The notes below the pieces were generated by a model. That model did not search any database. It had not been told where the DNA came from and saw only the letters and a program-made list of their open reading frames with translations. From Pirellulales bacterium (GTDB taxonomy: Bacteria; Planctomycetota; Planctomycetia; Pirellulales; Lacipirellulaceae), in the NCBI GenBank assembly GCA_022841705.1, contig JALHQZ010000001.1, positions 806,001-870,000 of the forward strand: DNA of 64,000 nucleotides, given 5' to 3'. The position numbers and the translations under genes are program-made. Below, piece by piece: positions 46,566 through 54,960 of this stretch; position 1 is the stretch's first letter; each line of letters starts with the position of its first letter.

Positions 46566-48078
46566 CGCGTAGCCCTCTCCCGGAGGGTGAGGGAGCAAGC
46601 GCGAGCATCAGCGCCGTATAGCTCACGAGCGCCAGGCCAAAGCTTACGAACCACGCGTAAGCGTAGAGGTCGGTCCAAAACCCGACGAACTGCGGGAAGC
46701 GAGCCTCCGCCACCGTCGCCAGGAAGCCCGGCACGCACGGGGCAATGCCGATGAGCATCGCCACGAGCGCTAGCGGGTTGAAACCGCCCGTGTACCAATA
46801 GTCCCCTTCGCTCTGGTACAAATCTTCCAGCTTGAGCTTCGTGCGCCGGATGATGAAGTAATCGGCGATCAGCACGCCACCGATGGCGCCCAGCAGCGCC
46901 GAATACGCGATGAGCCATTTGAAGATATAGCCGCTAGGGTCGGCGATCAGCTTCCACGGCTGCATCAGGATGCCAATCACGCCGGTGATCAGCCCGCCCA
47001 GCCGGAAGGAAATCCGCTTCGGCCACAGGTGGGCGAAGTCGTTCGCGGGGCTCACCACGTTCGCAGCGATGTTGGTGGCGAGCGTTGCCAGGGTGAGCGC
47101 GAGCATCGCCAGAATCAGCACGGCCGGATTCTCAAACCGCGTCAGCACGACAATCGGATCCCATTCGGGCTTGCCGAAAATAACGGCCGTCGCGCTGGTG
47201 ACCGCCACGCCGATGAACGCGAAGAGCGCCATCGTCGTCGGCAGCCCGAGCGCTTGGCCCACCATTTGATCCCGCTGTGAGTAGGCGTAGCGGCTGAAGT
47301 CGGGGATGTTCAGCGAGAGCGTGGCCCAGTAACCGACGTTCGCCGTTAGCGCCGGGAAGAAGAAGCCCCAGAACTCCCCCGCCTTGGGACCGCCCGGGGC
47401 GAACTGCGACGGGGTCGAGAGCATCGCCCCAAACCCATTCGCAGCGTAGTAAGCCCACGCCAAGAGCGCGAGGCCGAGCGCTATCAGAATCGGCGCCTTG
47501 ATGTTCAGTAGCAGGCGAATTGAATCAATCCCGCGATAAATCACCGCCATATTGATCAGCCAAAAGATGGCGAAGCAGATCACCTGCGGCACGGTGATGT
47601 CGATCAGCGGTAGCTTTGCCCTGGTGGCGAGCGTGGGGAAAAAGACACACAAAATCTTGTGAATCGCTTCGCCGCCGATCCAGGTTTGAATGCCAAACCA
47701 GCCGCACGCGACGATTGCCCGCATCAGCGCCGGGATGTTGGCGCCAAGGATGCCGAACGAGGCCCGGCAGTACACCGGAAACGGGATGCCGTACTTGGTG
47801 CCGGGATGCGCGTTGAGCACCATCGGCACAAGGACAATGATGTTGGCAAGCAAAATGGTGAGAATCGCCTGCCGCCAATCCATCCCCTGGTCGATCAAAC
47901 TCGACGCCAGTTGGTACGTGGTGATGCACGCGGACATCGAAATCCACAGCACCGCCAAGTCCTTCGCGCTCCAGCGGCGTTCGGCCCGGGTGGTGGGCGC
48001 CATGTCGGGGCTGTAGTAGGGCGAGTGGCGGAGATCGGCGGTGAGCTCGACGATTTCGCCGCGGGGATTGTCAGTCAT
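46549..48078 (-). CDS. NCS1 family nucleobase/allantoin permease
   Basis: 509 residues with about 12 transmembrane helices. The family signature MSACITTYQLASSLIDQGMD and the loops LNAHPGTKYGIPFPVYCRAS and PDFSRYAYSQRDQMVGQALG are typical of PucI/Mhp1-like carriers for allantoin, uracil, hydantoins or cytosine. Context (pyrimidine and purine catabolic genes downstream) suggests uptake of nucleobases or allantoin; the exact substrate is not certain. ATG 48078 is chosen. The last residues (SPSGRGLRASE) are a polar tail that overlaps the convergent gene. Confidence 0.9.
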   Translation of the reverse strand: MTDNPRGEIVELTADLRHSPYYSPDMAPTTRAERRWSAKDLAVLWISMSACITTYQLASSLIDQGMDWRQAILTILLANIIVLVPMVLNAHPGTKYGIPFPVYCRASFGILGANIPALMRAIVACGWFGIQTWIGGEAIHKILCVFFPTLATRAKLPLIDITVPQVICFAIFWLINMAVIYRGIDSIRLLLNIKAPILIALGLALLAWAYYAANGFGAMLSTPSQFAPGGPKAGEFWGFFFPALTANVGYWATLSLNIPDFSRYAYSQRDQMVGQALGLPTTMALFAFIGVAVTSATAVIFGKPEWDPIVVLTRFENPAVLILAMLALTLATLATNIAANVVSPANDFAHLWPKRISFRLGGLITGVIGILMQPWKLIADPSGYIFKWLIAYSALLGAIGGVLIADYFIIRRTKLKLEDLYQSEGDYWYTGGFNPLALVAMLIGIAPCVPGFLATVAEARFPQFVGFWTDLYAYAWFVSFGLALVSYTALMLALAPSPSGRGLRASETN

Positions 48079-48101
48079 GCCAAGCGGAGTTCGAGGACTG
48101 C

Positions 48102-48184
48102 TGGGTGCCACTGGCGTGCCGCCAGCGGGCCTTGGGAGTAACGTCTCCAACCACTTCTCACTGGCGGCACGCCAGTGGCACCCA
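48102..48184. repeat. Perfect inverted repeat, family D
   Basis: 24-bp perfect arms at 48102-48125 and 48161-48184 (outer TGGGTGCCACTGG) with a 35-nt interior. It lies in the divergent gap between the NCS1 permease and the aminotransferase, so it may affect both promoters. Confidence 0.88.
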
Positions 48185-48305
48185 CGAAAATGGCTCCCAC
48201 AACTGCCAGCGAACCTAGTAAAAGCACTCTGCTGGGCATGGTCAATGGCAATCGTTAGAATCCGGAGAGAATTGTTCCGTCCGCCGCCTGAAAGGACCCG
48301 TTGCC

Positions 48306-49661
48306 GTGGCCAAGTTGTCGCTCCCCATCATCGACCATCAGCCTGCCAAATACACCGGCCCATCGCGCGAGGAGGTCATCGCCCTCCGCACGCAGTACGT
48401 GTCTCCCGGCGTGATCACGTACTACAAGACGCCGCTAATGATCGTCGAAGGGCACATGCAGTACCTGTGGGACGAGCGGGGCACGCGCTACCTCGACGCC
48501 TTCGCGGGGATCGTCACCGTGAGTGTGGGCCACTGCCATCCCAAAATCGTCGAGAAGGTCCGCGAGCAAACGGGCAAGCTCCAGCACACCACCACGATCT
48601 ATCTGCATCCGACGATTGCCCAGTTCGCCCAGAAGCTCGCCAGCAAAATGCCGGAAGGGTTATCGCGCACCTATTTCACCAACAGCGGCAGCGAAGCGAA
48701 CGAGATCGCAATTCTCTCGTCGCGCGAGTTTACCGGCAATCGCGATGTCGTGGCGCTGCGCAACTGTTACCACGGCGGCACCGCCTCGACGATGGGCCTC
48801 ACCGCGCACGGCACTTGGAAATTCAAAACCAACTCGGCGCCCGATATCCACCACACGCACGCCGGCTACTGCTACCGCTGTCCGTACGGGCTCACTTATC
48901 CCTCGTGCGAACTCAAGTGCGCACACGACATCAAGAATGTCATCCAGTACGAAACGCCCGGCGAGATTGCGTGCTTCATCGGCGAGCCGATTCAAGGCGT
49001 CGGTGGGACGGTCACGCCGCCGAAAGAGTTCTTCAAGATCGTGTACGAAATCGTCCGCCAGCACGGCGGGTTGTGCATCGCGGATGAAGTGCAAGGAGGT
49101 TTCGGCCGCACCGGCACGCACTATTGGGCCCACCAGAATTGGGACGTGAAGCCGGACATGATTACAATGGCCAAGGGCATCGGCAACGGCGCCCCGCTCG
49201 CCGCGATGACCACCACCGAGCCGATCTCCAAGGTGATGACCAACCGGATTCACTTCAATACGTTCGGCGGCAACCCGATCAGCATGACGCAGGGGCTCGC
49301 GACGCTGGAAGTGATCGACTCGGAGGGCATCCAGGAAAATGCGCGCAAGATCGGAAGCCACCTGAAGGATTCCCTGCACGCCTTGGCCGACAAGCACCCG
49401 CTGGTCGGCGAGGTGCGCGGCATGGGCCTGATGCTCGGCGTGGAGCTGGTGAAGGACCGCAAGACCAAAGAACCCGCCAAAGCCGAGGCGGCCGACGTGA
49501 TGGAAAAACTACGCGAACGCCAAGTGCTCATCGGCAAGGGTGGTTTGTACGGCAACACGCTCCGCATCAAACCGCCGATGTGCATCAATAAAGACGACGC
49601 CGACTATCTGGTGGCGATGCTCGACGAAGTGCTCTCAGAGATTGGTTCACAACGTGCTTAG
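48306..49661 (+). CDS. Class III aminotransferase (AGXT2-like)
   Basis: 451 residues, PLP-dependent fold type I. FTNSGSEANEIAI, the PLP aspartate in CIADEVQGGFGRTG and the Schiff-base Lys in ITMAKGIGNGAPLAA are all present. It is closest in pattern to alanine-glyoxylate aminotransferase 2, which uses glyoxylate or pyruvate as acceptor and can also take beta-alanine. Both fit this context: glyoxylate from ureidoglycolate and beta-amino acids from pyrimidines. Start GTG 48306 follows AAAGGA. The stop TAG is the first triplet of a family A repeat whose hairpin and T tract form a terminator. Confidence 0.88.
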   Translation: MAKLSLPIIDHQPAKYTGPSREEVIALRTQYVSPGVITYYKTPLMIVEGHMQYLWDERGTRYLDAFAGIVTVSVGHCHPKIVEKVREQTGKLQHTTTIYLHPTIAQFAQKLASKMPEGLSRTYFTNSGSEANEIAILSSREFTGNRDVVALRNCYHGGTASTMGLTAHGTWKFKTNSAPDIHHTHAGYCYRCPYGLTYPSCELKCAHDIKNVIQYETPGEIACFIGEPIQGVGGTVTPPKEFFKIVYEIVRQHGGLCIADEVQGGFGRTGTHYWAHQNWDVKPDMITMAKGIGNGAPLAAMTTTEPISKVMTNRIHFNTFGGNPISMTQGLATLEVIDSEGIQENARKIGSHLKDSLHALADKHPLVGEVRGMGLMLGVELVKDRKTKEPAKAEAADVMEKLRERQVLIGKGGLYGNTLRIKPPMCINKDDADYLVAMLDEVLSEIGSQRA

Positions 49662-49731
49662 CCGCGGGGCTCGCCCCCGCGTTTTTTAGTTCAGAGCTGG
49701 TTTAAGAGCGCGGGGACAAGCCCCGCGGCTA
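49659..49731. repeat. Palindromic repeat, family A, full copy
   Basis: Begins TAGCCGCGGGGCTCG and ends GCCCCGCGGCTA. The first TAG is the stop codon of the aminotransferase gene. Confidence 0.82.
49663..49687 (+). terminator. Rho-independent terminator inside the family A repeat
   Basis: Stem CGCGGGG (49663-49669) with CCCCGCG (49675-49681), a 5-nt loop and TTTTTT at 49682-49687. Confidence 0.75.
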
Positions 49732-49755
49732 CGGTTCATTTTTGGATGTCTCGCC

Positions 49756-50883
49756 ATGCCTACACTCGCCACCACGGTCGATGGCCTCAAGCTGCCCAAT
49801 CCTTTTGTCATCGGCTCCGGCCCTCCTGGAACCAACGCCAACGTCATCGGCAAAGCGTTTGACGAAGATTGGGGCGCCGTGATTTGTAAAACGGTCAGCC
49901 TCGATGCATCGAAGGTGGTGAACGTCCAGCCGCGGTACGCTCGGCTGCGGAGCCGGGTGAGCGATGAAGTTTACGGATGGGAAAACATCGAGCTCATCAG
50001 CGATCGGCCGTTTGACGTGTGGCTCGATGAGTTCAAGCAGATTAAGGACAAGTATCCCGAGCGGATTCTCATCGCGTCCATCATGGAGGAGTACAACGAG
50101 GGCGCGTGGCAAGAGATTGTCGGTCGGTGTGAAGAGGTCGGCGTCGATTCGTTCGAACTGAACATGTCCTGCCCGCACGGCTTGCCCGAGCGCCGCATGG
50201 GCGCCGCGATGGGCGAGAATCCCGAAATTCTTGAAGAAGTTTGCGGCTGGGTGATGAAAGTCGCCAAGAAACCGGTCTGGGCCAAGATGACCCCTAATGT
50301 CACCCACATCGAGGATCCCGCCCGCGCGAGCTTGCGGGCCGGGTGCCACGGCATCGCGGCGATCAACACCATCCGCAGCGTGATGGGAGTCGATCTGAAA
50401 ACGCTGCGCCCAGAGCCGAGTGTGGAAGGCTACACCACCCCCGGCGGGTATTCGTGCCAAGCCGTCAAACCGATCGCGCTGCGGATGGTGATGGAAGTCG
50501 CCCAGATGATTAAAAAAGAGTTTCCGGGGCGCACGATCAGCGGCATCGGCGGGGTGGAAACGGGCGCCGACGCGGCGGAGTTTATCCTCCTGGGCAGCGA
50601 CACCGTGCAGGTTTGCACCGGCGTGATGAAGGAGGGCTACCGCATTGTCGCCAAGATGAAGGAAGACCTCTTGGCCTTTATGGAACAGCACAAGTTCGAA
50701 ACACTGGCCGACTTCAAAGGCCACAGCCTGCAGTTCTTTACCACGCACGCCGACCTGGTGCGCCGCCAAGCCGAGGCCCGCGCCGCCAAACAAGCGGCCC
50801 ACAAGCAGAAAGCGATCACCGCCGACAACCAGTGGGACGGCGAGGATTTTGTGAAGCAGACCGACGCCTTGGCCCGCGGGTAA
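49756..50883 (+). CDS. preA: Dihydropyrimidine dehydrogenase PreA-like subunit lacking ferredoxin domain
   Basis: 375 residues. The FMN-binding TIM barrel shows VIGSGPPGTNANVI, CKTVSLDASKVVNVQPRY, the catalytic-loop FELNMSCPHG and KMTPNVTHIEDPARA, all characteristic of PreA/DPD. It would reduce uracil or thymine to the dihydro form. E. coli PreA ends in a two-cluster ferredoxin domain; here the C-terminus is a Cys-free helical tail (RRQAEARAAKQAAHKQKA). No preT-like flavoprotein gene is in the window, so the electron donor is unknown. Confidence 0.88.
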   Translation: MPTLATTVDGLKLPNPFVIGSGPPGTNANVIGKAFDEDWGAVICKTVSLDASKVVNVQPRYARLRSRVSDEVYGWENIELISDRPFDVWLDEFKQIKDKYPERILIASIMEEYNEGAWQEIVGRCEEVGVDSFELNMSCPHGLPERRMGAAMGENPEILEEVCGWVMKVAKKPVWAKMTPNVTHIEDPARASLRAGCHGIAAINTIRSVMGVDLKTLRPEPSVEGYTTPGGYSCQAVKPIALRMVMEVAQMIKKEFPGRTISGIGGVETGADAAEFILLGSDTVQVCTGVMKEGYRIVAKMKEDLLAFMEQHKFETLADFKGHSLQFFTTHADLVRRQAEARAAKQAAHKQKAITADNQWDGEDFVKQTDALARG

Positions 50884-50888
50884 TCTTT

Positions 50889-50971
50889 GTACGATGGGCT
50901 TTCAGCCCCCCGTGAAACGGTTGCGGTCGAGCGGGTACCTACTGCCCGACGGGCTGAGAAGCCCGTCGTAC
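50889..50971. repeat. Palindromic repeat, family C, two facing copies
   Basis: GTACGATGGGCTTTCAGCCC (50889-50908) begins 5 bp after the preA stop. The second arm, CCCGACGGGCTGAGAAGCCC then GTCGTAC, ends at 50971 and encodes the last residues of the minus-strand sulfatase. Confidence 0.78.
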
Positions 50972-52477
50972 AATTGATTCCGGTGGATCAACCTCCGGCA
51001 CTTCGAGTTCTTTGCGCAGCCGATCGAGCTCTGCGTGCATTTTCGCTTGCACGGTGGCGTAGGTTTTGCGGCCGTAGAGATTCACCACTTCAGCCCGGTC
51101 GTTGTGCAGATCGTAAAGTTCCCACTCGTTCACATCCGGTTCGTAGAAGTGAATCAACTTGAAGCGCCCATCCGTCACGCCGTAGTGCTTCCGCACCGAG
51201 TGCGAACCGGGGTACTCGTAAAAGTGATAGTAGAAACTCTTCCGCCAATCGGCGGGCGTTTCGCCCCCTAGTAGCGGCCGGAGCGAGCGGCCCTGCATAT
51301 CGACGGGAATCTCGGCGCCGGCCGCATCGAGGAACGTTTCGGCGAGATCGAGCGGCGAGCTGATCGCCTCCGTGTAACTCCCAGCTTTCGCGACGCCGGG
51401 CCAGCGCACAAGCAGCGGCGTGCGGAGCGATTCTTCGTACATCCAACGCTTATCGAACCAGCCATGCTCACCGAGGTAAAAACCTTGGTCGGAACAGTAG
51501 ACCACGATGGTGTTTTCAGCGAGGCCCGATTCGTCAAGGTAATCGAGCACCTGCCCGACGCTGTCATCCACCGCCGCCACGCAGCGCAAATAGTCCTTGA
51601 TGTAGCGCTGGTACTTCCAACGCACCAAATCTTGTTTCGATAACTTCACGCCACGCAGAGCGGCATTGCCAGGTTCATAGGCGGCGTTCCAGGCTTCGAG
51701 TTGCTCGGGAGTCAGGCCTTCGGGCTCGGTGAGCTTGAGATCGCCAGCGGTCATTGTCTCGGCGATTGTCATGTCCTGCTCACGCACAGCTTTGCCACGC
51801 TGCGAATATTCCTCGAATAATGAGGCGGGCTCCGGAATCTTTTCATCCTCATACATCCCCAGTTGCTTGGGCCCCGGTTCCCACGGGCGATGCGGCGCCT
51901 TGTGTTGGAGCATCAAGAGGAACGGGCGATCCTTCGCGATTCTATTCTCGAACCACTTGAGCGCGAGTTGCGTGAGCAGTTCGGTCGTGTATCCGATGCG
52001 TACTTCAGTTAAGCCGTCGATGTGTCCAACATTGCTAACCATCACTGGATTGTAATACTGGCCTTGGTTTGGAAGGATGTTCCAGTGGTGGAAACCGGTT
52101 GGATTCGACTGCAAGTGCCATTTGCCGATGAGCGCCGTTTCATACCCGGCGCCCTGCAGTAGCAACGGAAAAGTGACCTGCATGTTGTCGAACGGCGCCT
52201 GCCCTTCATTGTTGTAGTACCCATTCTTGTGGCTGTACTTGCCCGTGAGCACCGTCGCCCGGCACGGCCCGCAGATGGAGTTGGTTACGTAGCAGCGGTC
52301 GAAGCGCATCCCTTCGCGGGCGATCCGGTCGATGTTGGGCGTCTCGTTGATACGCGAACCGTACGCGCCGATTGCTTGATAGGCGTGGTCGTCGGTGAAG
52401 ATGAGCACGATATTTGGCCGCTGTGCGGCGAAGGACACAGTGGCAAGCAGGAAGATGAGTAGTAGAGAACGTTGCAT
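50939..52477 (-). CDS. Exported sulfatase (formylglycine-dependent)
   Basis: 512 residues. A signal peptide (MQRSLLLIFLLATVSFAAQ) is followed by NIVLIFTDDHAYQAIG (metal-binding Asp pair) and the activation motif ICGPCRATVLTGKY, a Cys-type CxPxR core that would be oxidised to formylglycine. GKWHL and the late SDQGFYLGEHGWFDK are also conserved. It desulfates a sulfate ester, probably a polysaccharide or small ester. It lies 26 bp after xdhB on the same strand. The C-terminal residues RRASQPVGQ come from a family C repeat. Confidence 0.92.
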   Translation of the reverse strand: MQRSLLLIFLLATVSFAAQRPNIVLIFTDDHAYQAIGAYGSRINETPNIDRIAREGMRFDRCYVTNSICGPCRATVLTGKYSHKNGYYNNEGQAPFDNMQVTFPLLLQGAGYETALIGKWHLQSNPTGFHHWNILPNQGQYYNPVMVSNVGHIDGLTEVRIGYTTELLTQLALKWFENRIAKDRPFLLMLQHKAPHRPWEPGPKQLGMYEDEKIPEPASLFEEYSQRGKAVREQDMTIAETMTAGDLKLTEPEGLTPEQLEAWNAAYEPGNAALRGVKLSKQDLVRWKYQRYIKDYLRCVAAVDDSVGQVLDYLDESGLAENTIVVYCSDQGFYLGEHGWFDKRWMYEESLRTPLLVRWPGVAKAGSYTEAISSPLDLAETFLDAAGAEIPVDMQGRSLRPLLGGETPADWRKSFYYHFYEYPGSHSVRKHYGVTDGRFKLIHFYEPDVNEWELYDLHNDRAEVVNLYGRKTYATVQAKMHAELDRLRKELEVPEVDPPESIVRRASQPVGQ

Positions 52478-52503
52478 AGCGATGTTCCAACCGAAATGGA
52501 CCA

Positions 52504-54858
52504 CTAAGGGCCCAACGTACAATCCGCAACCGGCGTTGGCATTGCGCTGATGCAGCGCAGCAACTCCTCACCGGTTGCTGGGATGCGCAACGATCGGCTT
52601 CCCGAGGACTGGTCGGCGCCCATAAACGACAGCGCGTGTTTCGCCGCGCACCACACCGCGATTCCCAGCATCAGTGGCGGCTCGCCCACCGCTTTGCTCC
52701 GGCCAACGTTGATCGTGTGCTTGGGGTTGTCAATGAAGTTCACATTGAACACCGGCGGCAGGTCAGTGATGTTCGGAATCTTGTACGTCGTCGGGCCGTT
52801 GGATAGTAGCGCGCCGCGGTCGTCGTAGCGAAGTTCTTCGTTCGTCACCCAACCGACTCCCTGGATGAACCCGCCAATCACCTGCCCGCGGTCCACGCCG
52901 GGATTGATTTGCTGGCCGATGTCCATCAGCACATCGGCGCGATCGAACGTCATTTCGCCAGTGAAGCGGTCGATCGTCACCTCGCACACCGCGGCCCCGG
53001 TGGTGTAATAGAAGAACGGATTCCCCCGGCCCGCTTCAAAATCAAAATGAATGTTCGGCGTGGCGAAGAACCCGCGGGCGCCTAGATCAACCCGCTCGCG
53101 CCGCGCGCGACCGCAGAACTCACCGAATGGAATCCGCGCCGCCGGATCGGCAAGCCGCGCATCGCTTACGAAGTTCTCCGCAAAGCGCACCTGCGCCGGA
53201 TCGCGCGGCAGTTTGTTCTGCGCTGCAAACACATCAGCGGCATATGCAACCATCCGCTCCTTAATCTGCTTGCACGCCTCTAGCGCCGCGGCGCCGTTGA
53301 GATCGGTCCCCGCACTCGCCGCCGTGGGCGACGTATTGATACTCTTCTCAGTCGAAGTGGTGAGCATCAGCACCCGCTCAATTTCCAGCCCGAACTCATC
53401 CGCCACCAGTTGCCGAATCTTGGTGTTCAGCCCTTGGCCCATCTCGGTCCCGCCGGTCGAAACCTGCACGGTCCCGTCCATGAACACGTTCACCAGCGCG
53501 TTCCCTTGGTTGAGGAACTTGGTGGTGAACGAAATCCCGAACTTAATCGCCGTGAGCGCTAGGCCCTTCACTAGCGTGGGATGCCGCGCGTTGAACTCCT
53601 CGATCAGCGCCATCCGCAGCCGATAATCGCTTGATTTTTCCAGTTCGCTGAGCGTCTCGGCTAGCACGTGGTCGCGGACCACTTGGCCGTAGTGTGTGGT
53701 GTTACACGTCTCATCTCCATCGCGATACAAGTTGCGGCGGCGGACATCGAGCGCATCGAGCCCCAGCTTTTCGGCGATTTCCTGCAGGATACTCTCAATC
53801 ACCGCCACGCCCTGTGGCCCGCCGAACCCTCGGAATGCCGTATTCGGCGGTAAGTTCGTGCGGCACGCTTGGCCGGTGACGTGTGCGGCGGGCAAGTAGT
53901 AGGCGTTATCAAGATGGAACAGTGTGCGCTCCATCACCGAAGTGGAAAGATCAGCGAACGCTCCGCCGTTCGAGTAACACTCCACGCTCAGTCCCAGCAG
54001 CCGCCCCTCGTCGTCGAACGCCACTTTCCACCACGACTTGTACGCATGCCGTTTACCGGTGACACACATGTCGGCCGTCTTGCCATAGACAATCCGCGCC
54101 GCTCGCCCGGTGTGACGGGCCACCAGCGCCGCCAGCGCCGCGGGAATCGAAGATTGCGTCTCCTTGCCGCCGAAGCCCCCGCCCATCCGTTTGCATTCGC
54201 AGATCACTTCGTGCATTCCAACGCCGAGAGCCTCGGCTACTACGCTCTGCGTTTCGGTCGGGTTCTGCGTGGATGAAATCACCCGCATCTGCCCGAACTC
54301 ACCGGGAATGGCCAGTGCCGCCTGCGACTCGAAGTAAAACTGCTCCTGTCCGCCCGACTCGAACACGCCTGAGAGCTGGTGCGGCGCACTGGCGAGCGCA
54401 GCATCAAAATCCCCGCGCGCGATCTTCTTTAGCGGCCCGAGCCAACTCTTTGCCGCGATCGCCGCATCAATCGAAAGCAGCGCAGGTTGTTCAACAACCT
54501 CGATCTTCACCAGCTTCGCCGCCTTCCGCGCCGCCGCGCGCGACTCCGCCGCGATCACCACCACCGGCTGCCCGATGTAAGAGACCTCGTCATCCGCAAG
54601 AAACGGTTCATCATGAAAGATCGGCCCAAAATGATTCCGCCCAGGCAGGTCGCGCGCCGTGAACACGCCCACCACCCCCGGCGCCCGCCGCGCAGCTTCC
54701 ACATCAATTGCCGCAATCCGCCCCGCCGCCACGGGCGAACCAACGCACTCAACCCACAGCTCGCCCACCGTCGCCGGCAAGTCCTCAATGTAGAGCGCCT
54801 CCCCGGTCACATGCCCCCGGGCAGAATCATGCGGCAATTTTTGTCCAACGGTCGGCAT
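52504..54858 (-). CDS. xdhB: Xanthine dehydrogenase, molybdopterin-binding subunit
   Basis: 784 residues from ATG 54858 (MPTVGQKLPHDSARGHVTGE). The molybdenum-cofactor motifs MGGGFGGKE, TAFRGFGGPQG, GTEMGQGLNTK and the catalytic-Glu segment SKAVGEPPLMLG are intact, as in XDH large subunits. Together with XdhA it oxidises hypoxanthine and xanthine to urate. It follows xdhA by 71 bp, separated by a palindromic repeat. No xdhC maturation gene is in the window. Confidence 0.95.
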   Translation of the reverse strand: MPTVGQKLPHDSARGHVTGEALYIEDLPATVGELWVECVGSPVAAGRIAAIDVEAARRAPGVVGVFTARDLPGRNHFGPIFHDEPFLADDEVSYIGQPVVVIAAESRAAARKAAKLVKIEVVEQPALLSIDAAIAAKSWLGPLKKIARGDFDAALASAPHQLSGVFESGGQEQFYFESQAALAIPGEFGQMRVISSTQNPTETQSVVAEALGVGMHEVICECKRMGGGFGGKETQSSIPAALAALVARHTGRAARIVYGKTADMCVTGKRHAYKSWWKVAFDDEGRLLGLSVECYSNGGAFADLSTSVMERTLFHLDNAYYLPAAHVTGQACRTNLPPNTAFRGFGGPQGVAVIESILQEIAEKLGLDALDVRRRNLYRDGDETCNTTHYGQVVRDHVLAETLSELEKSSDYRLRMALIEEFNARHPTLVKGLALTAIKFGISFTTKFLNQGNALVNVFMDGTVQVSTGGTEMGQGLNTKIRQLVADEFGLEIERVLMLTTSTEKSINTSPTAASAGTDLNGAAALEACKQIKERMVAYAADVFAAQNKLPRDPAQVRFAENFVSDARLADPAARIPFGEFCGRARRERVDLGARGFFATPNIHFDFEAGRGNPFFYYTTGAAVCEVTIDRFTGEMTFDRADVLMDIGQQINPGVDRGQVIGGFIQGVGWVTNEELRYDDRGALLSNGPTTYKIPNITDLPPVFNVNFIDNPKHTINVGRSKAVGEPPLMLGIAVWCAAKHALSFMGADQSSGSRSLRIPATGEELLRCISAMPTPVADCTLGP

Positions 54859-54871
54859 GGTTATGGGAAGG

Positions 54872-54960
54872 GTTAGCCGGCCGCGCTCCGCGGCCGTTTT
54901 TCTCGCGATGGAGAAGTTACATTCGGAACTCAACGCGGCAGCGGTGCGCTGCCGGCTGAC
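54872..54960. repeat. Palindromic repeat, family G, between xdhA and xdhB
   Basis: Starts GTTAGCCGG with hairpin GGCCGCG-CTC-CGCGGCC followed by TTTTT. Ends with CGGCAGCGGTGCGCTGCCGG then CTGAC. Its right half encodes the last residues (SAGSAPLPR) and holds the TGA stop of xdhA. Confidence 0.65.

Noticed and set aside
48041..49087. 348-codon plus-strand open frame
   Set aside because: Out of frame with the aminotransferase that has intact PLP motifs; Arg- and His-rich shadow.
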